Shown here: positions 22,351-30,557 of the stretch, in pieces
Layout: each line of letters opens with the position of its first letter
Position numbering within the stretch: position 1 is the stretch's first letter
DNA from: RGIG3528 sp964653855
GTDB taxonomy: Bacteria; Bacillota; Clostridia; Lachnospirales; Lachnospiraceae
Direction: 5' to 3'
Length of the DNA: 31,258 bases
NCBI GenBank assembly: GCA_964653855.1
Contig: CAZZFV010000026.1
Location: 1 to 31,258 of the forward strand
Notes under the pieces: model-generated
Seen by the model: only the letters and a program-made list of their open reading frames with translations
The model's database searches: none
What the model was told of the DNA's origin: nothing
Translations under genes and position numbers: made by a program

Positions 22351-22379
22351 GTGACAAAGTTTGCATGGGGTGTTATAAT
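22351..22379 (+). promoter_or_regulatory. SigA promoter for trkA-trkH-DUF402
   Basis: GTGACA -35 (22351-22356), 17-base spacer, perfect TATAAT -10 (22374-22379). The -10 begins 54 bases before the trkA ATG. The rest of the 288-base divergent region (22140-22427) is A/T-rich with no gene. Confidence 0.8.
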
Positions 22380-22427
22380 CGCAGAAAAGTGTTCGAAAAC
22401 AGTCTTAAAAACATACGGAGAACAAGC

Positions 22428-23795
22428 ATGAACATAATAATTGTCGGATGCGGACGCGTGGGCTATATCCTCGCAAAGCATCTGTCGGAACAAAATCATT
22501 TTGTGACTCTTATCGACAAGCGCGCCGAAAAACTTGCGCCCGTGCTTCAAACTCTTGACGTGCAAGCGGTTATCGGTAACGGCACAACACGTCTCTCTCT
22601 TTCGGAAGCGGGCGTCGACAAGGCGAATTTATTGATTGCGGTCACAAGCGAAGACGAAGTGAACATGATAAGCTCGCTTATCGCGAAAAAAGTGAATCCC
22701 AAGTGCCTCACGATCGCGCGTATCAGAAAGCCCGAATATCTTCCCGAAGTGAATTACCTGAAAAGCGCAATCGGAATATCGATGTCGATAAATCCGGAAT
22801 ATGCCGCCGCAAAGGAAATATATAATCTCATAAGCATACCGAATGCCCTCGACGTTGACTCGTTCGCAAAAGGAAAAGTGGAACTTTTAAAGGTAAAGGT
22901 GGACAAAAACTCGTGTCTCAACGGCATGAAGGTTTCGGAAGTTTCAAAAAAATTTAACCGCCGGGTCTTAATCTGCATCCACGTGCGCGGCGACGAAGTT
23001 ACGATTCCGAACGGCAACACCGTGCTCCTCGCGCATGACATAATTTCCGTCATAATTCCCAAATATTTTATCCCTGAATTTTACAACACCGTCGGAAATT
23101 ATTCGTTAAAGCATATCAAAAACGTTCTCATTGCGGGCGGCGGAACGACGGCGTTTTATCTTGCCGAAATGCTTACCGAATCGGGAATAAGGGTAAAAAT
23201 AATAGAAAAAGACAAAGATCGATGCAAAGAACTTTGCAGTCTTCTCGACAAAACGGAAATAATAAACGGTGACGCCGAAAACCGCGACATTCTCCTCGAA
23301 AACGGGCTCGAACACACGGACGCTTTTGTTGCGCTCACGACGATAGACGAAGAAAACCTGTTTTTGTCTCTCTACGCAAACAAGGTTGCGCCCGATTGCA
23401 AGAAAATAACGAGAGTGCAAAAATTAAAAAAAGACGACATCATTCAGTCGCTTCCCGTAGGAAACCTGATTGTCCCAAGGGAACTTACCGTCGAATATAT
23501 TTTGCAGCACATAAGGGCGCTCACGGGAGCGGAACGCGGTTCGAACGTCGAAGCGCTTTACAATCTCATGGACGGACGCGTTGAGGCGCTTGAGTTTTCG
23601 CTCACCGAGGAAAGCCGTGTTTTAAACATTCCCCTTTCCGAGCTCAAAATAAAGCCGTCAATCCTAATAAGCCTTATTGTGCGCGGCAACAAGCTCATCA
23701 CCCCGCAAGGAAGCGATATGCTAAAGCTTAACGACTCCGTAATCATAGTGACCACGCTCAAAGGTCTCAACAACATCACGGATATCACGGAATAG
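22428..23795 (+). CDS. trkA: Trk system potassium uptake regulatory protein TrkA
   Basis: A 455-residue cytoplasmic gating subunit with two tandem RCK units. The first NAD-binding Rossmann motif is IIIVGCGRVG (G7-x-G9-x-x-G12), and the second begins near residue 231 (VLIAGGGTTAFYLAEML). Each is followed by a TrkA-C domain (around 140-220 and 370-455, for example SRVLNIPLSELKIKPSILISLIVRGNKLITPQG). It forms a ring that controls the TrkH channel in response to nucleotides. The ATG at 22428 has CGGAG 7 bases upstream, and the longer frame starting at 22365 would begin before the -10 box. It lies 11 bases upstream of trkH. Confidence 0.95.
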   Translation: MNIIIVGCGRVGYILAKHLSEQNHFVTLIDKRAEKLAPVLQTLDVQAVIGNGTTRLSLSEAGVDKANLLIAVTSEDEVNMISSLIAKKVNPKCLTIARIRKPEYLPEVNYLKSAIGISMSINPEYAAAKEIYNLISIPNALDVDSFAKGKVELLKVKVDKNSCLNGMKVSEVSKKFNRRVLICIHVRGDEVTIPNGNTVLLAHDIISVIIPKYFIPEFYNTVGNYSLKHIKNVLIAGGGTTAFYLAEMLTESGIRVKIIEKDKDRCKELCSLLDKTEIINGDAENRDILLENGLEHTDAFVALTTIDEENLFLSLYANKVAPDCKKITRVQKLKKDDIIQSLPVGNLIVPRELTVEYILQHIRALTGAERGSNVEALYNLMDGRVEALEFSLTEESRVLNIPLSELKIKPSILISLIVRGNKLITPQGSDMLKLNDSVIIVTTLKGLNNITDITE

Positions 23796-23806
23796 GAGAC
23801 TTTTTT

Positions 23807-25261
23807 ATGAATATAAAAGGCGTCTTTAAAATCCTCGGATTTGTGATAAGACTCATGGGAATCGTGTTCTTTTTGCCCGCCCTCGTCGGACTTATTTACA
23901 AAGAATATTTGTGTACGATTGCCTATGCGTGTCTCGGATTTTTTTGCATATTGATTTCGCTTACAGCCGCACACTTCAGAATTCCGAAGAAAATAAACAC
24001 AAAAAGCTTTTACGGAAAAGAAGCGTTTGTGACGGTTGCGCTCGCCTGGATACTTATAAGCCTTATCGGTGCGGTTCCGTTTGTTGTTACACAAGACATT
24101 CCGAATTATTTGGATGCGCTTTTTGAATCCGCGTCCGGCTTTACCACAACCGGCGCAAGCGTTGTTTCGGATACGGAAGGGATGTTTCACGCAAACATAT
24201 TTTTCAGATCCCTCTCGCAGTGGATCGGCGGAATGGGCGTGCTTGTTTTTATACTTGCCGTTCTCCCCATGGCGGGCGGTTCGCCGCTCTCTCTCATGAA
24301 GGCGGAAAGCCCGGGGCCCACCGTCAGCAAGCTTGTGCCGAAAGCGCAAAACACCGCAATCATACTTTACGGAATATATTTGGGACTTACGGTGATCGAA
24401 TTTGTACTTCTTTTATTCGATCCTCACATAAACGTTTTCGAAAACATATGCCACACTTTCGCCACCGCCGGAACGGGCGGATTTTCGGCGATCAGTTCAT
24501 CGTGCACCGATTTTTGCACCTACGGAAAAACGGTAACAACCGTGTTTATGCTTTTGTTCGGAACCAATTTTTCTTTCCTATACCTTTTGATCCTCAAAAA
24601 ATTTAAGGAAGCGTTTAAATTGGAAGAAGTAAAGTGGTACTTTATAATTTACTTAATCGGATCGGTGCTTATATTTATTTCGATGAATTTTGACGCAAGC
24701 GTAAAAAGTTTAAGCGTCACCGACACGCTTTTCACATGCGCTTCGCTCATGACATCGACGGGATTTACGGTCACAAACACGAATTTTTCGAACGGATTTA
24801 CGGAAATAACGCTTCTCGTCTTAATGTTTATCGGTGCGTGCCAGGGTTCAACCGGCGGCGGATTTAAGGTATCGCGCTTTATGCTTCTCATAAAGCAGAT
24901 TCCGAAGGACATTCACACCGACCTCCACCCCAACCGCGTATCCGTCATAAAAGTCGACAAAAAAGCGGTTTCCGACGAAGTAATCGAATCGACAAACCGG
25001 TTTTTTATAACATATGTTGTTGTTTTTATCATATCTTCCGTTATAATATCAATAGATGCGGGAAGCGCACATACCGCCGCTGTTTCGGCTCTTTCCGCAC
25101 TCAACAACACAGGCATTGATTTGAGTTTCTTTTCCTGTGCAAAAACATATGCCGATTTTTCGGTGCTTTCAAAAATCGTCATGATATTCGACATGCTGCT
25201 CGGAAGACTTGAACTGATCCCGATGATACTTTTGTTTTGCCCCGCAACCTGGAAAAAGTAG
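23807..25261 (+). CDS. trkH: Trk-type potassium transporter subunit TrkH
   Basis: A 484-residue channel-like transporter with four M1-P-M2 repeats. The selectivity-filter segments are GFTTTGAS (about residue 110), TAGTGGFS (about 223), STGFTVTN (about 318) and LNNTGIDLS (about 434), each with the expected central Gly. It imports K+ across the plasma membrane when coupled to TrkA. GGAG is upstream of the ATG. The ATP synthase operon on the other strand is predicted to be Na+-driven, so Na+ and K+ handling are neighbours here. Confidence 0.95.
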   Translation: MNIKGVFKILGFVIRLMGIVFFLPALVGLIYKEYLCTIAYACLGFFCILISLTAAHFRIPKKINTKSFYGKEAFVTVALAWILISLIGAVPFVVTQDIPNYLDALFESASGFTTTGASVVSDTEGMFHANIFFRSLSQWIGGMGVLVFILAVLPMAGGSPLSLMKAESPGPTVSKLVPKAQNTAIILYGIYLGLTVIEFVLLLFDPHINVFENICHTFATAGTGGFSAISSSCTDFCTYGKTVTTVFMLLFGTNFSFLYLLILKKFKEAFKLEEVKWYFIIYLIGSVLIFISMNFDASVKSLSVTDTLFTCASLMTSTGFTVTNTNFSNGFTEITLLVLMFIGACQGSTGGGFKVSRFMLLIKQIPKDIHTDLHPNRVSVIKVDKKAVSDEVIESTNRFFITYVVVFIISSVIISIDAGSAHTAAVSALSALNNTGIDLSFFSCAKTYADFSVLSKIVMIFDMLLGRLELIPMILLFCPATWKK

Positions 25262-25282
25262 AATTGCCACGGAGGTGCCCTT

Positions 25283-25837
25283 ATGTCAGACAAAATTCAA
25301 TTGTTTCGCAGACGTTTTATTCCGAATGAGCTCACTTGGTTAAAAGACGACGAAATAGTTGCATACAGCGACGAAAAAATAGTCACAACCTGGCGAACGC
25401 TTAATCCGCGCCCGGATTTTGCTTCGGGTTCTTCCGTTTATTACCGAAAAAAAGGCGTCAGGGTGTCAAAGTTTTATGACAAAAACGGCAATTTTGTCTG
25501 CTTCTATTGCGACATCGTCGAGGAAACACGACTCAACTTAAATGAAATTCCGCCGACATGCGACTTAAAAAACGATGCCGAAAAATATATTCTTCACATG
25601 AATCCCAAAAAAGATACCGCCATCGTTTACAACGATCTCCTTGCGGATGTCATTGTAAAGCCCGGCGGCACAATAATTGTTTCCGATCTCAACGAACTTG
25701 CGGACGCGTACGAATCCGCGCTCATCACAAAAGAAATGATGTGCCGCGCCCTTCGCACAACACACGAGTTTTTGCGCATTCTTTATTCGCGTGTCGGAAA
25801 ATATGATTTTACGGATGAGAGATTTGTGGAGATATAA
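25283..25837 (+). CDS. DUF402 domain protein, possible nucleoside tri/diphosphatase
   Basis: A 184-residue protein with the DUF402 core: RKKGVRVSKFYDKNGNFVCFYCDIVEETRL (about residues 55-85) and DLLADVIVKPGGTIIVSDLNELADAYESALITKE (about 113-148). A characterised staphylococcal relative (Ntdp) hydrolyses nucleoside tri- and diphosphates with a divalent metal, and the acidic and aromatic residues here fit that fold. GGAGG precedes the ATG. It lies 21 bases after trkH, so it is probably co-transcribed, though no functional link to K+ uptake is known. Its stop is 12 bases from the convergent rpiB stop. Confidence 0.75.
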   Translation: MSDKIQLFRRRFIPNELTWLKDDEIVAYSDEKIVTTWRTLNPRPDFASGSSVYYRKKGVRVSKFYDKNGNFVCFYCDIVEETRLNLNEIPPTCDLKNDAEKYILHMNPKKDTAIVYNDLLADVIVKPGGTIIVSDLNELADAYESALITKEMMCRALRTTHEFLRILYSRVGKYDFTDERFVEI

Positions 25838-25849
25838 AGGAAAAAACAA

Positions 25850-26278
25850 TTAATCCTCAATCATCTTTATCCTTCTTATATGCCTCTCCTCATTCGAAAA
25901 AGGCGTGTCAAGGAACGTGTCGACGATTTTTAACGCAAGTCCCGGGCCTACAACTCTTCCGCCCATCGCAAGAATATTTGCGTCGTTATGAAGTCTTGTT
26001 GCTTCCGCCGAAAAAACATCGTGGCAAAGAGCGCACCTGATTCCTTTAACCTTGTTTGCCGTAATCGAAATGCCGATTCCCGTACCGCAAATGAGAATGC
26101 CTTTTTCTGCCGCGCCGTCTTTAACCGCATGAGCCACTTTTTTTGCAAATTCGGGATAATCGCACGAATCCGTGCTGTATGTTCCGTAATCCTTAAATTC
26201 GATATTTCTTTCCGTGAGATGCTTCTTTACTTCCTGCATCAACATAAATCCGCCGTGATCGCAACCGAGTGCTATCAT
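25850..26278 (-). CDS. rpiB: Ribose-5-phosphate isomerase B
   Basis: A 142-residue enzyme that interconverts ribulose 5-phosphate and ribose 5-phosphate. It has the conserved MIALGCDHGG start, the catalytic-cysteine loop ILICGTGIGISITANK, and LCHDVFSAEATRLHNDANILAMGGRVVGP. The ATG at 26278 has AGGAGG; the seven extra upstream codons overlap that site. It is 62 bases downstream of the sua5-type gene, an association also seen in Bacilli (ywlC to ywlF). It is the last gene of the purF-purB operon, where ribose phosphate supply is relevant to PRPP. A LacA/LacB galactose-6-phosphate isomerase is the alternative, but is less likely. Confidence 0.94.
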   Translation of the reverse strand: MIALGCDHGGFMLMQEVKKHLTERNIEFKDYGTYSTDSCDYPEFAKKVAHAVKDGAAEKGILICGTGIGISITANKVKGIRCALCHDVFSAEATRLHNDANILAMGGRVVGPGLALKIVDTFLDTPFSNEERHIRRIKMIED

Positions 26279-26340
26279 AATTTGCCTCCTGAAAAACATA
26301 TTTAAAAATTAAAGCCTGCCTGTATATTGTAAACCTTCCT

Positions 26341-27396
26341 CTACACCGTAACGATATTGTATCCCGCTGCCTTTCTCAGTCTGTTCATTAAAGCCGCGGA
26401 AATTTTAAGCGTATCAAAACTTTCCGAATAAATCACGCTTATGTTATCCGTGTCAAGTTGCCTAAGCACATCAAAAAGCGCCGAAGAAATCGAAAGCTCG
26501 TTCTTTTTGGATCCGAGATCATAAACATGTTCTGCCGTATAGAAACACCTGTTTTCGTCGGAACATATGACAGCGCACCTTGTTCCCGCTTCTTGAAGCG
26601 CTTCAATATTTTTGTTTATATATTCGGAAACATGCTCCGTTTCGCCTTCGACAATCGTGATTTGCCCTTTCGGCGCATAATGCCTGTATTTCATTCCGGG
26701 AGCGCGCGCAACGATATTTTTTTCGGGTGTCTTTGAAACAACCGCCCTGTCGTAATCGACACCTTTCACCACATTTTCAAAATCTTCCTTTGTGATAAAT
26801 CCCGGACGTAAGATAAGCGGTGTATCCGAGCTCAAATCGATTATTGACGACTCAAGGCCGATATCGCATTTTCCTCCGTCTATTATCATGTCGATTTTGC
26901 CCGACAAATCCTCAATCACGTGCGACGCGCGTGTGGGAGACGGACGCCCCGAAGAATTTGCGGACGGAGCGGCAATAAATACACCGGACTCACGTATAAG
27001 CGTTCTCGCGATTTCGTCGGAAGGAAGGCGGATTGCGACCGTATTAAGCCCGCCCGTTGTTTCGTCAGGCACCGAAGGTTTCTTTTTTAAAATCATCGTC
27101 ATGGGACCCGGCCAGAATTTTTCTGTAAGCCGCCATGCAAGATCCGGAATATCTGTCGACAGCGCCTCTATATCCGAAACCTCCGAAATATGCACAATCA
27201 AAGGATTGTCGGAAGGTCTCCCCTTTGCCGCATAGATTTTTTTTGAAGCCGAGGGATTCATCGCGTCTCCGCCGAGTCCGTACACCGTTTCCGTCGGAAA
27301 TGCAACAAGGCCGCCGTTACGTAATATCTCTCCCGCTTCTTCAAAATCTTCTTTTTTAATGTTGTTTCTGTCGATTTTTATAACTTTTGTTTCCAT
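26341..27396 (-). CDS. L-threonylcarbamoyladenylate synthase (Sua5/TsaC2 type)
   Basis: A 351-residue long-form Sua5. It makes threonylcarbamoyl-AMP from Thr, bicarbonate and ATP for the t6A modification of ANN-decoding tRNAs. The YrdC domain (residues about 12-205) shows GGLVAFPTETVYGLGGDA, KGRPSDNPLIVHIS, FWPGPMTMIL, VAIRLPSD and the APSANSSGRPSPT loop. The linker GMKYRHYAPKG then leads into the C-terminal Sua5 domain (about 235-351). The ATG has only a weak ribosome binding site (GGTAG). The gene starts 15 bases after the GH18 stop, so coupling is likely. Confidence 0.95.
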   Translation of the reverse strand: METKVIKIDRNNIKKEDFEEAGEILRNGGLVAFPTETVYGLGGDAMNPSASKKIYAAKGRPSDNPLIVHISEVSDIEALSTDIPDLAWRLTEKFWPGPMTMILKKKPSVPDETTGGLNTVAIRLPSDEIARTLIRESGVFIAAPSANSSGRPSPTRASHVIEDLSGKIDMIIDGGKCDIGLESSIIDLSSDTPLILRPGFITKEDFENVVKGVDYDRAVVSKTPEKNIVARAPGMKYRHYAPKGQITIVEGETEHVSEYINKNIEALQEAGTRCAVICSDENRCFYTAEHVYDLGSKKNELSISSALFDVLRQLDTDNISVIYSESFDTLKISAALMNRLRKAAGYNIVTV

Positions 27397-27411
27397 TTTT
27401 ACTACCGCTTG

Positions 27412-29103
27412 TCATTTGATATAATTTCCGATTACAGGCCAGATTTCCGAATTTTCAAGACCCAGTCTCCAGCATGCGACGCCCGCCAAATCTCCGCTCA
27501 CGGCGTCGGCGCACTTGTATGCCACAGATTCCGTGTCTTCGCACCACATCGTGTAAACGCTGCCGTCTTTAGTGAATTCAACCTTATTTTGACACGTTTC
27601 CGCGTCCCACGTCTTTGTGAGATTGTTCTTTGAAATATAACGTTCTGCCGCCGTAATCGAATATACTTCCGACGTAAGTCCCTGAGAATCCGATTTCCAA
27701 AGCCTTGTATAAAAAGGTATTCCCATTATTATGCGGCTTCGTTCGCACATTTTTGCGGTATCCGTAATTGCGTCACGCACAAAGCCGATCGACGCAACCG
27801 ACCCTGCGGTCGTACTTGCGGCATAATGCTCGTCATAAGTCATCACAACGATATAATCCGCATATTTTGCCTGTTCTTCGATGTCGTAGTGTTCCGTCGC
27901 ATATGACGGCACAAGATTGTCAACCGAAAGCACAAGCCCCGCAAGATGGCATTTTACCGAAAGCTCCTTTATAAATTCCACAAAATGCGGCCCCGTTTGC
28001 ACGGAAAGTGCCTCAAAGTCGATGTTGATTCCGTCGGCGCCCGTATCAATAGTTTCCTGCACCAAATTGTTTATGAGATTCTCTCTCGACGAATTTATCG
28101 AAAGATTTTTGTGGGGACTCACTTCTCCGTCAGGAAAATCAACCAAAATCCACACTTTGTATCCGTCCGAATGTGCTCTTCCGACATACGTTTTGTCGGC
28201 AAACGAGGTAATATTTCCGTAGTCGTCCGCAAGACTTATCCATGTGGGCGAAATCACGTTCATTGAAGACGCATTTTTTACGGATTCGCTGTATGTTGCA
28301 TTTCCCGCCTTGGAAGCCACATACCACCAGCCGAGACGGATTTTTTCGTCATAGAGAATGTGATTTTCGGCCGGAGCCGTATAATCCGACACACTTACGA
28401 TGTGTTCCGCACTTTCCACGTGCTTTCTTTGGATATATCCGAAAATCCCGTCAAGAGTCATTATTTTTACAAAATTGTTTTTGTTGTTTCCGTATCCGCC
28501 TATGTAATAAACCTTTTCGGAAGCGGACAATTTTCTCACAATCCCGGACGTCACGCTGTCTTCCGCATGCACAGGAGTTTCGTCCTTGACGGTATTATAC
28601 AAAAAGTCCGTCCATTCATAATTTATCACGACACGGTTCGGATTTTCGTAAAAAGCGTATTTTATATCGGAAATTTCGTTTAAAAAAGAAATTTCTATAT
28701 AAACCTTTTCGTTTTCCGTAATAAATACGGGCGCATCCGGATATACTCTTTCGTCGTTTTCAATATAATACTTTTTGTCGGGCGTAAACTTCAAAATTTT
28801 TGTCGGAAGAACATAAAAAATCGTATCGTCGTTTTCGTCCTCGTCTTCATAAAAGCCGTCGCTCAGTTTTTCGGTCGCGAGAGCAAACGGAATATAAACG
28901 GCTCCGTCTTTAATAAACGCATTCTCCGTATATATTTCGTTTTCAAGAATAATCTGCGCCTCGTTTTCCTTTAAGCCGTAGTCCTGAGTCACATAACTTA
29001 AATTTTCGTCTTCCTTATCAAAAAACACCAAAAACAGTGCCGCAATGAGTAAAACAAGCGACACCGTCAAAATATAAATTCTTTTCTTTTTTTTCTTTGT
29101 CAT
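27412..29103 (-). CDS. Membrane-anchored GH18-family glycoside hydrolase with SH3-like domain
   Basis: A 563-residue protein. A Lys-rich N-terminus and one membrane helix (about residues 9-28) anchor it outside the cell. Residues 60-170 resemble a copper-amine-oxidase-N-like domain, and about 185-230 a bacterial SH3-like domain. The GH18 barrel runs from about 255 to 563. The catalytic motif DGINIDFE (D357, N360, D362, E364 as acid) is intact in the form seen in YaaH/YdhD/SleL-type spore cortex enzymes and other N-acetylglucosaminidases. Peptidoglycan is thus a more likely substrate than chitin. The ATG sits right behind AAGG (spacing short) and 8 bases after purB, so it is probably translationally coupled. 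It is an odd guest in a purine operon. Confidence 0.82.
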   Translation of the reverse strand: MTKKKKKRIYILTVSLVLLIAALFLVFFDKEDENLSYVTQDYGLKENEAQIILENEIYTENAFIKDGAVYIPFALATEKLSDGFYEDEDENDDTIFYVLPTKILKFTPDKKYYIENDERVYPDAPVFITENEKVYIEISFLNEISDIKYAFYENPNRVVINYEWTDFLYNTVKDETPVHAEDSVTSGIVRKLSASEKVYYIGGYGNNKNNFVKIMTLDGIFGYIQRKHVESAEHIVSVSDYTAPAENHILYDEKIRLGWWYVASKAGNATYSESVKNASSMNVISPTWISLADDYGNITSFADKTYVGRAHSDGYKVWILVDFPDGEVSPHKNLSINSSRENLINNLVQETIDTGADGINIDFEALSVQTGPHFVEFIKELSVKCHLAGLVLSVDNLVPSYATEHYDIEEQAKYADYIVVMTYDEHYAASTTAGSVASIGFVRDAITDTAKMCERSRIIMGIPFYTRLWKSDSQGLTSEVYSITAAERYISKNNLTKTWDAETCQNKVEFTKDGSVYTMWCEDTESVAYKCADAVSGDLAGVACWRLGLENSEIWPVIGNYIK

Positions 29104-29111
29104 TCCTTAAA

Positions 29112-30545
29112 TTACACGTTGATTTGAGCTTTCACACCGAGTAACTCTTTGTTTTCGTCAAGAATCGGTGAAATTACGTCTTTCAAAAAATCTTCCGTTT
29201 GCATGGCGGCGCATCCCGTGTAACGTGTGGGATCCATGCATTTTTGCAAGCTTTCTTCCGTAAGTCCGAAAGCATCGTCCGCCGCAATAAGTTCAAGAAG
29301 ATTGTTGTCAAGTCCTTCTTCCTTGACATTTTTGCCCGCCGTAATCGAAAGCTGTCTTATTTTTTCGTGAAGCTCCTGTCTGTCTCCGCCGTTTTTAACG
29401 GCATCCATCATAATATTTTCGGTGGCCATAAAGGGAAGCTCAGCCATAAGATGTTTGTTTATGACTTTTTCATATACCACAAGACCATCCACAATATTTA
29501 AATACAAATCCAGGATTCCGTCAATAGCCAAAAAACATTCGGGCACGGAAATTCGTTTGTTTGCCGAATCGTCAAGCGTACGTTCAAACCACTGTGTTGA
29601 AGCGGTTATCGCAGGATTTAAAGCAGTCACCGTTACATATCTTGAAAGTGACGCAATTCTTTCGCTTCTCATCGGATTCCGCTTATATGCCATTGCGGAA
29701 GATCCGATTTGATTTTTTTCGAAAGGCTCTTCGATTTCCTTTAAATGCTGCAAAAGTCTTATATCGTTCGAAAATTTATGCGCACTTTGCGAAATTCCGG
29801 AAAGCACGTTTAACACTCTTGAATCCGTTTTTCTTGAATAGGTCTGCCCGGAAACGGGAACGGTTTTTACGAATCCCATTTTTTCCGCGATTTTTTTGTC
29901 GAGTGCACACACCTTGCCGTAATCGCCTTCAAAAAGCTCGAGGAAGCTTGCCTGCGTTCCGGTTGTGCCCTTTGAACCGAGCAGCATCATCGAATCGATA
30001 ACATAATCGATGTCATGAAGGTCCGACACAAGATCCTCCATCCAGAGGGTCGCGCGCTTTCCGACGGTTGTCGGCTGAGCCGGCTGAAAATGCGTAAACG
30101 CAAGCGTGGGAAGCGATTTATATTTATCCGCAAAGGAAGAAAGCTCGTTTAAAACATTTATCACTTTTTTGCGAACAAGCTTAAGTCCTTCGGTCATCAC
30201 AATAATATCCGTGTTGTCGCCCACATAGCAGCTTGTCGCGCCGAGGTGAATTATCGGCTTTGCCTTGGGGCATTGAACGCCGTATGCGTAAACATGGCTC
30301 ATTACGTCATGGCGCACTTCCTTTTCGCGCTCGCGTGCCACATCGTAATTTATGTCTTCCGCATGGCTCTTTAATTCTTCTATCTGTTCGTCGGTGATAT
30401 TGAGCCCAAGCTCCTTCTCGCTTTCGGCAAGCGCAATCCAGAGCTTTCTCCACGTTTTGAATTTCATATCGGGAGAAAATATATATTGCATTTCACGGCT
30501 CGCATATCTTTCCGAAAGCGGGGATGTGTAAATATCTGTTGCCAT
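29112..30545 (-). CDS. purB: Adenylosuccinate lyase
   Basis: A 477-residue fumarase/aspartase-superfamily enzyme that cleaves SAICAR and adenylosuccinate, releasing fumarate, in purine biosynthesis. The family signature SSAMAYKRNPMRSE is intact, as are HLGATSCYVGDN and THFQPAQPTTVGKR. The length and start (MATDIYTSPLSERYASREM) match the longer PurB form found in clostridia and animals. GAGGT precedes the ATG. It follows purF by 12 bases and precedes the GH18 gene by 8 bases. Confidence 0.97.
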   Translation of the reverse strand: MATDIYTSPLSERYASREMQYIFSPDMKFKTWRKLWIALAESEKELGLNITDEQIEELKSHAEDINYDVAREREKEVRHDVMSHVYAYGVQCPKAKPIIHLGATSCYVGDNTDIIVMTEGLKLVRKKVINVLNELSSFADKYKSLPTLAFTHFQPAQPTTVGKRATLWMEDLVSDLHDIDYVIDSMMLLGSKGTTGTQASFLELFEGDYGKVCALDKKIAEKMGFVKTVPVSGQTYSRKTDSRVLNVLSGISQSAHKFSNDIRLLQHLKEIEEPFEKNQIGSSAMAYKRNPMRSERIASLSRYVTVTALNPAITASTQWFERTLDDSANKRISVPECFLAIDGILDLYLNIVDGLVVYEKVINKHLMAELPFMATENIMMDAVKNGGDRQELHEKIRQLSITAGKNVKEEGLDNNLLELIAADDAFGLTEESLQKCMDPTRYTGCAAMQTEDFLKDVISPILDENKELLGVKAQINV

Positions 30546-30557
30546 TTTTTGACCTCG

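Noticed and set aside
22158..22565. 135-codon minus-strand frame in the atp/trk divergent region
   Set aside because: It overlaps the trkA promoter and its 5' coding region on the opposite strand and has no ribosome binding site.
23558..24349. 263-codon minus-strand open frame
   Set aside because: It is antisense to the end of trkA and the start of trkH. Its basic, repetitive composition (Arg/Lys/His-rich) is typical of a reverse-strand shadow.
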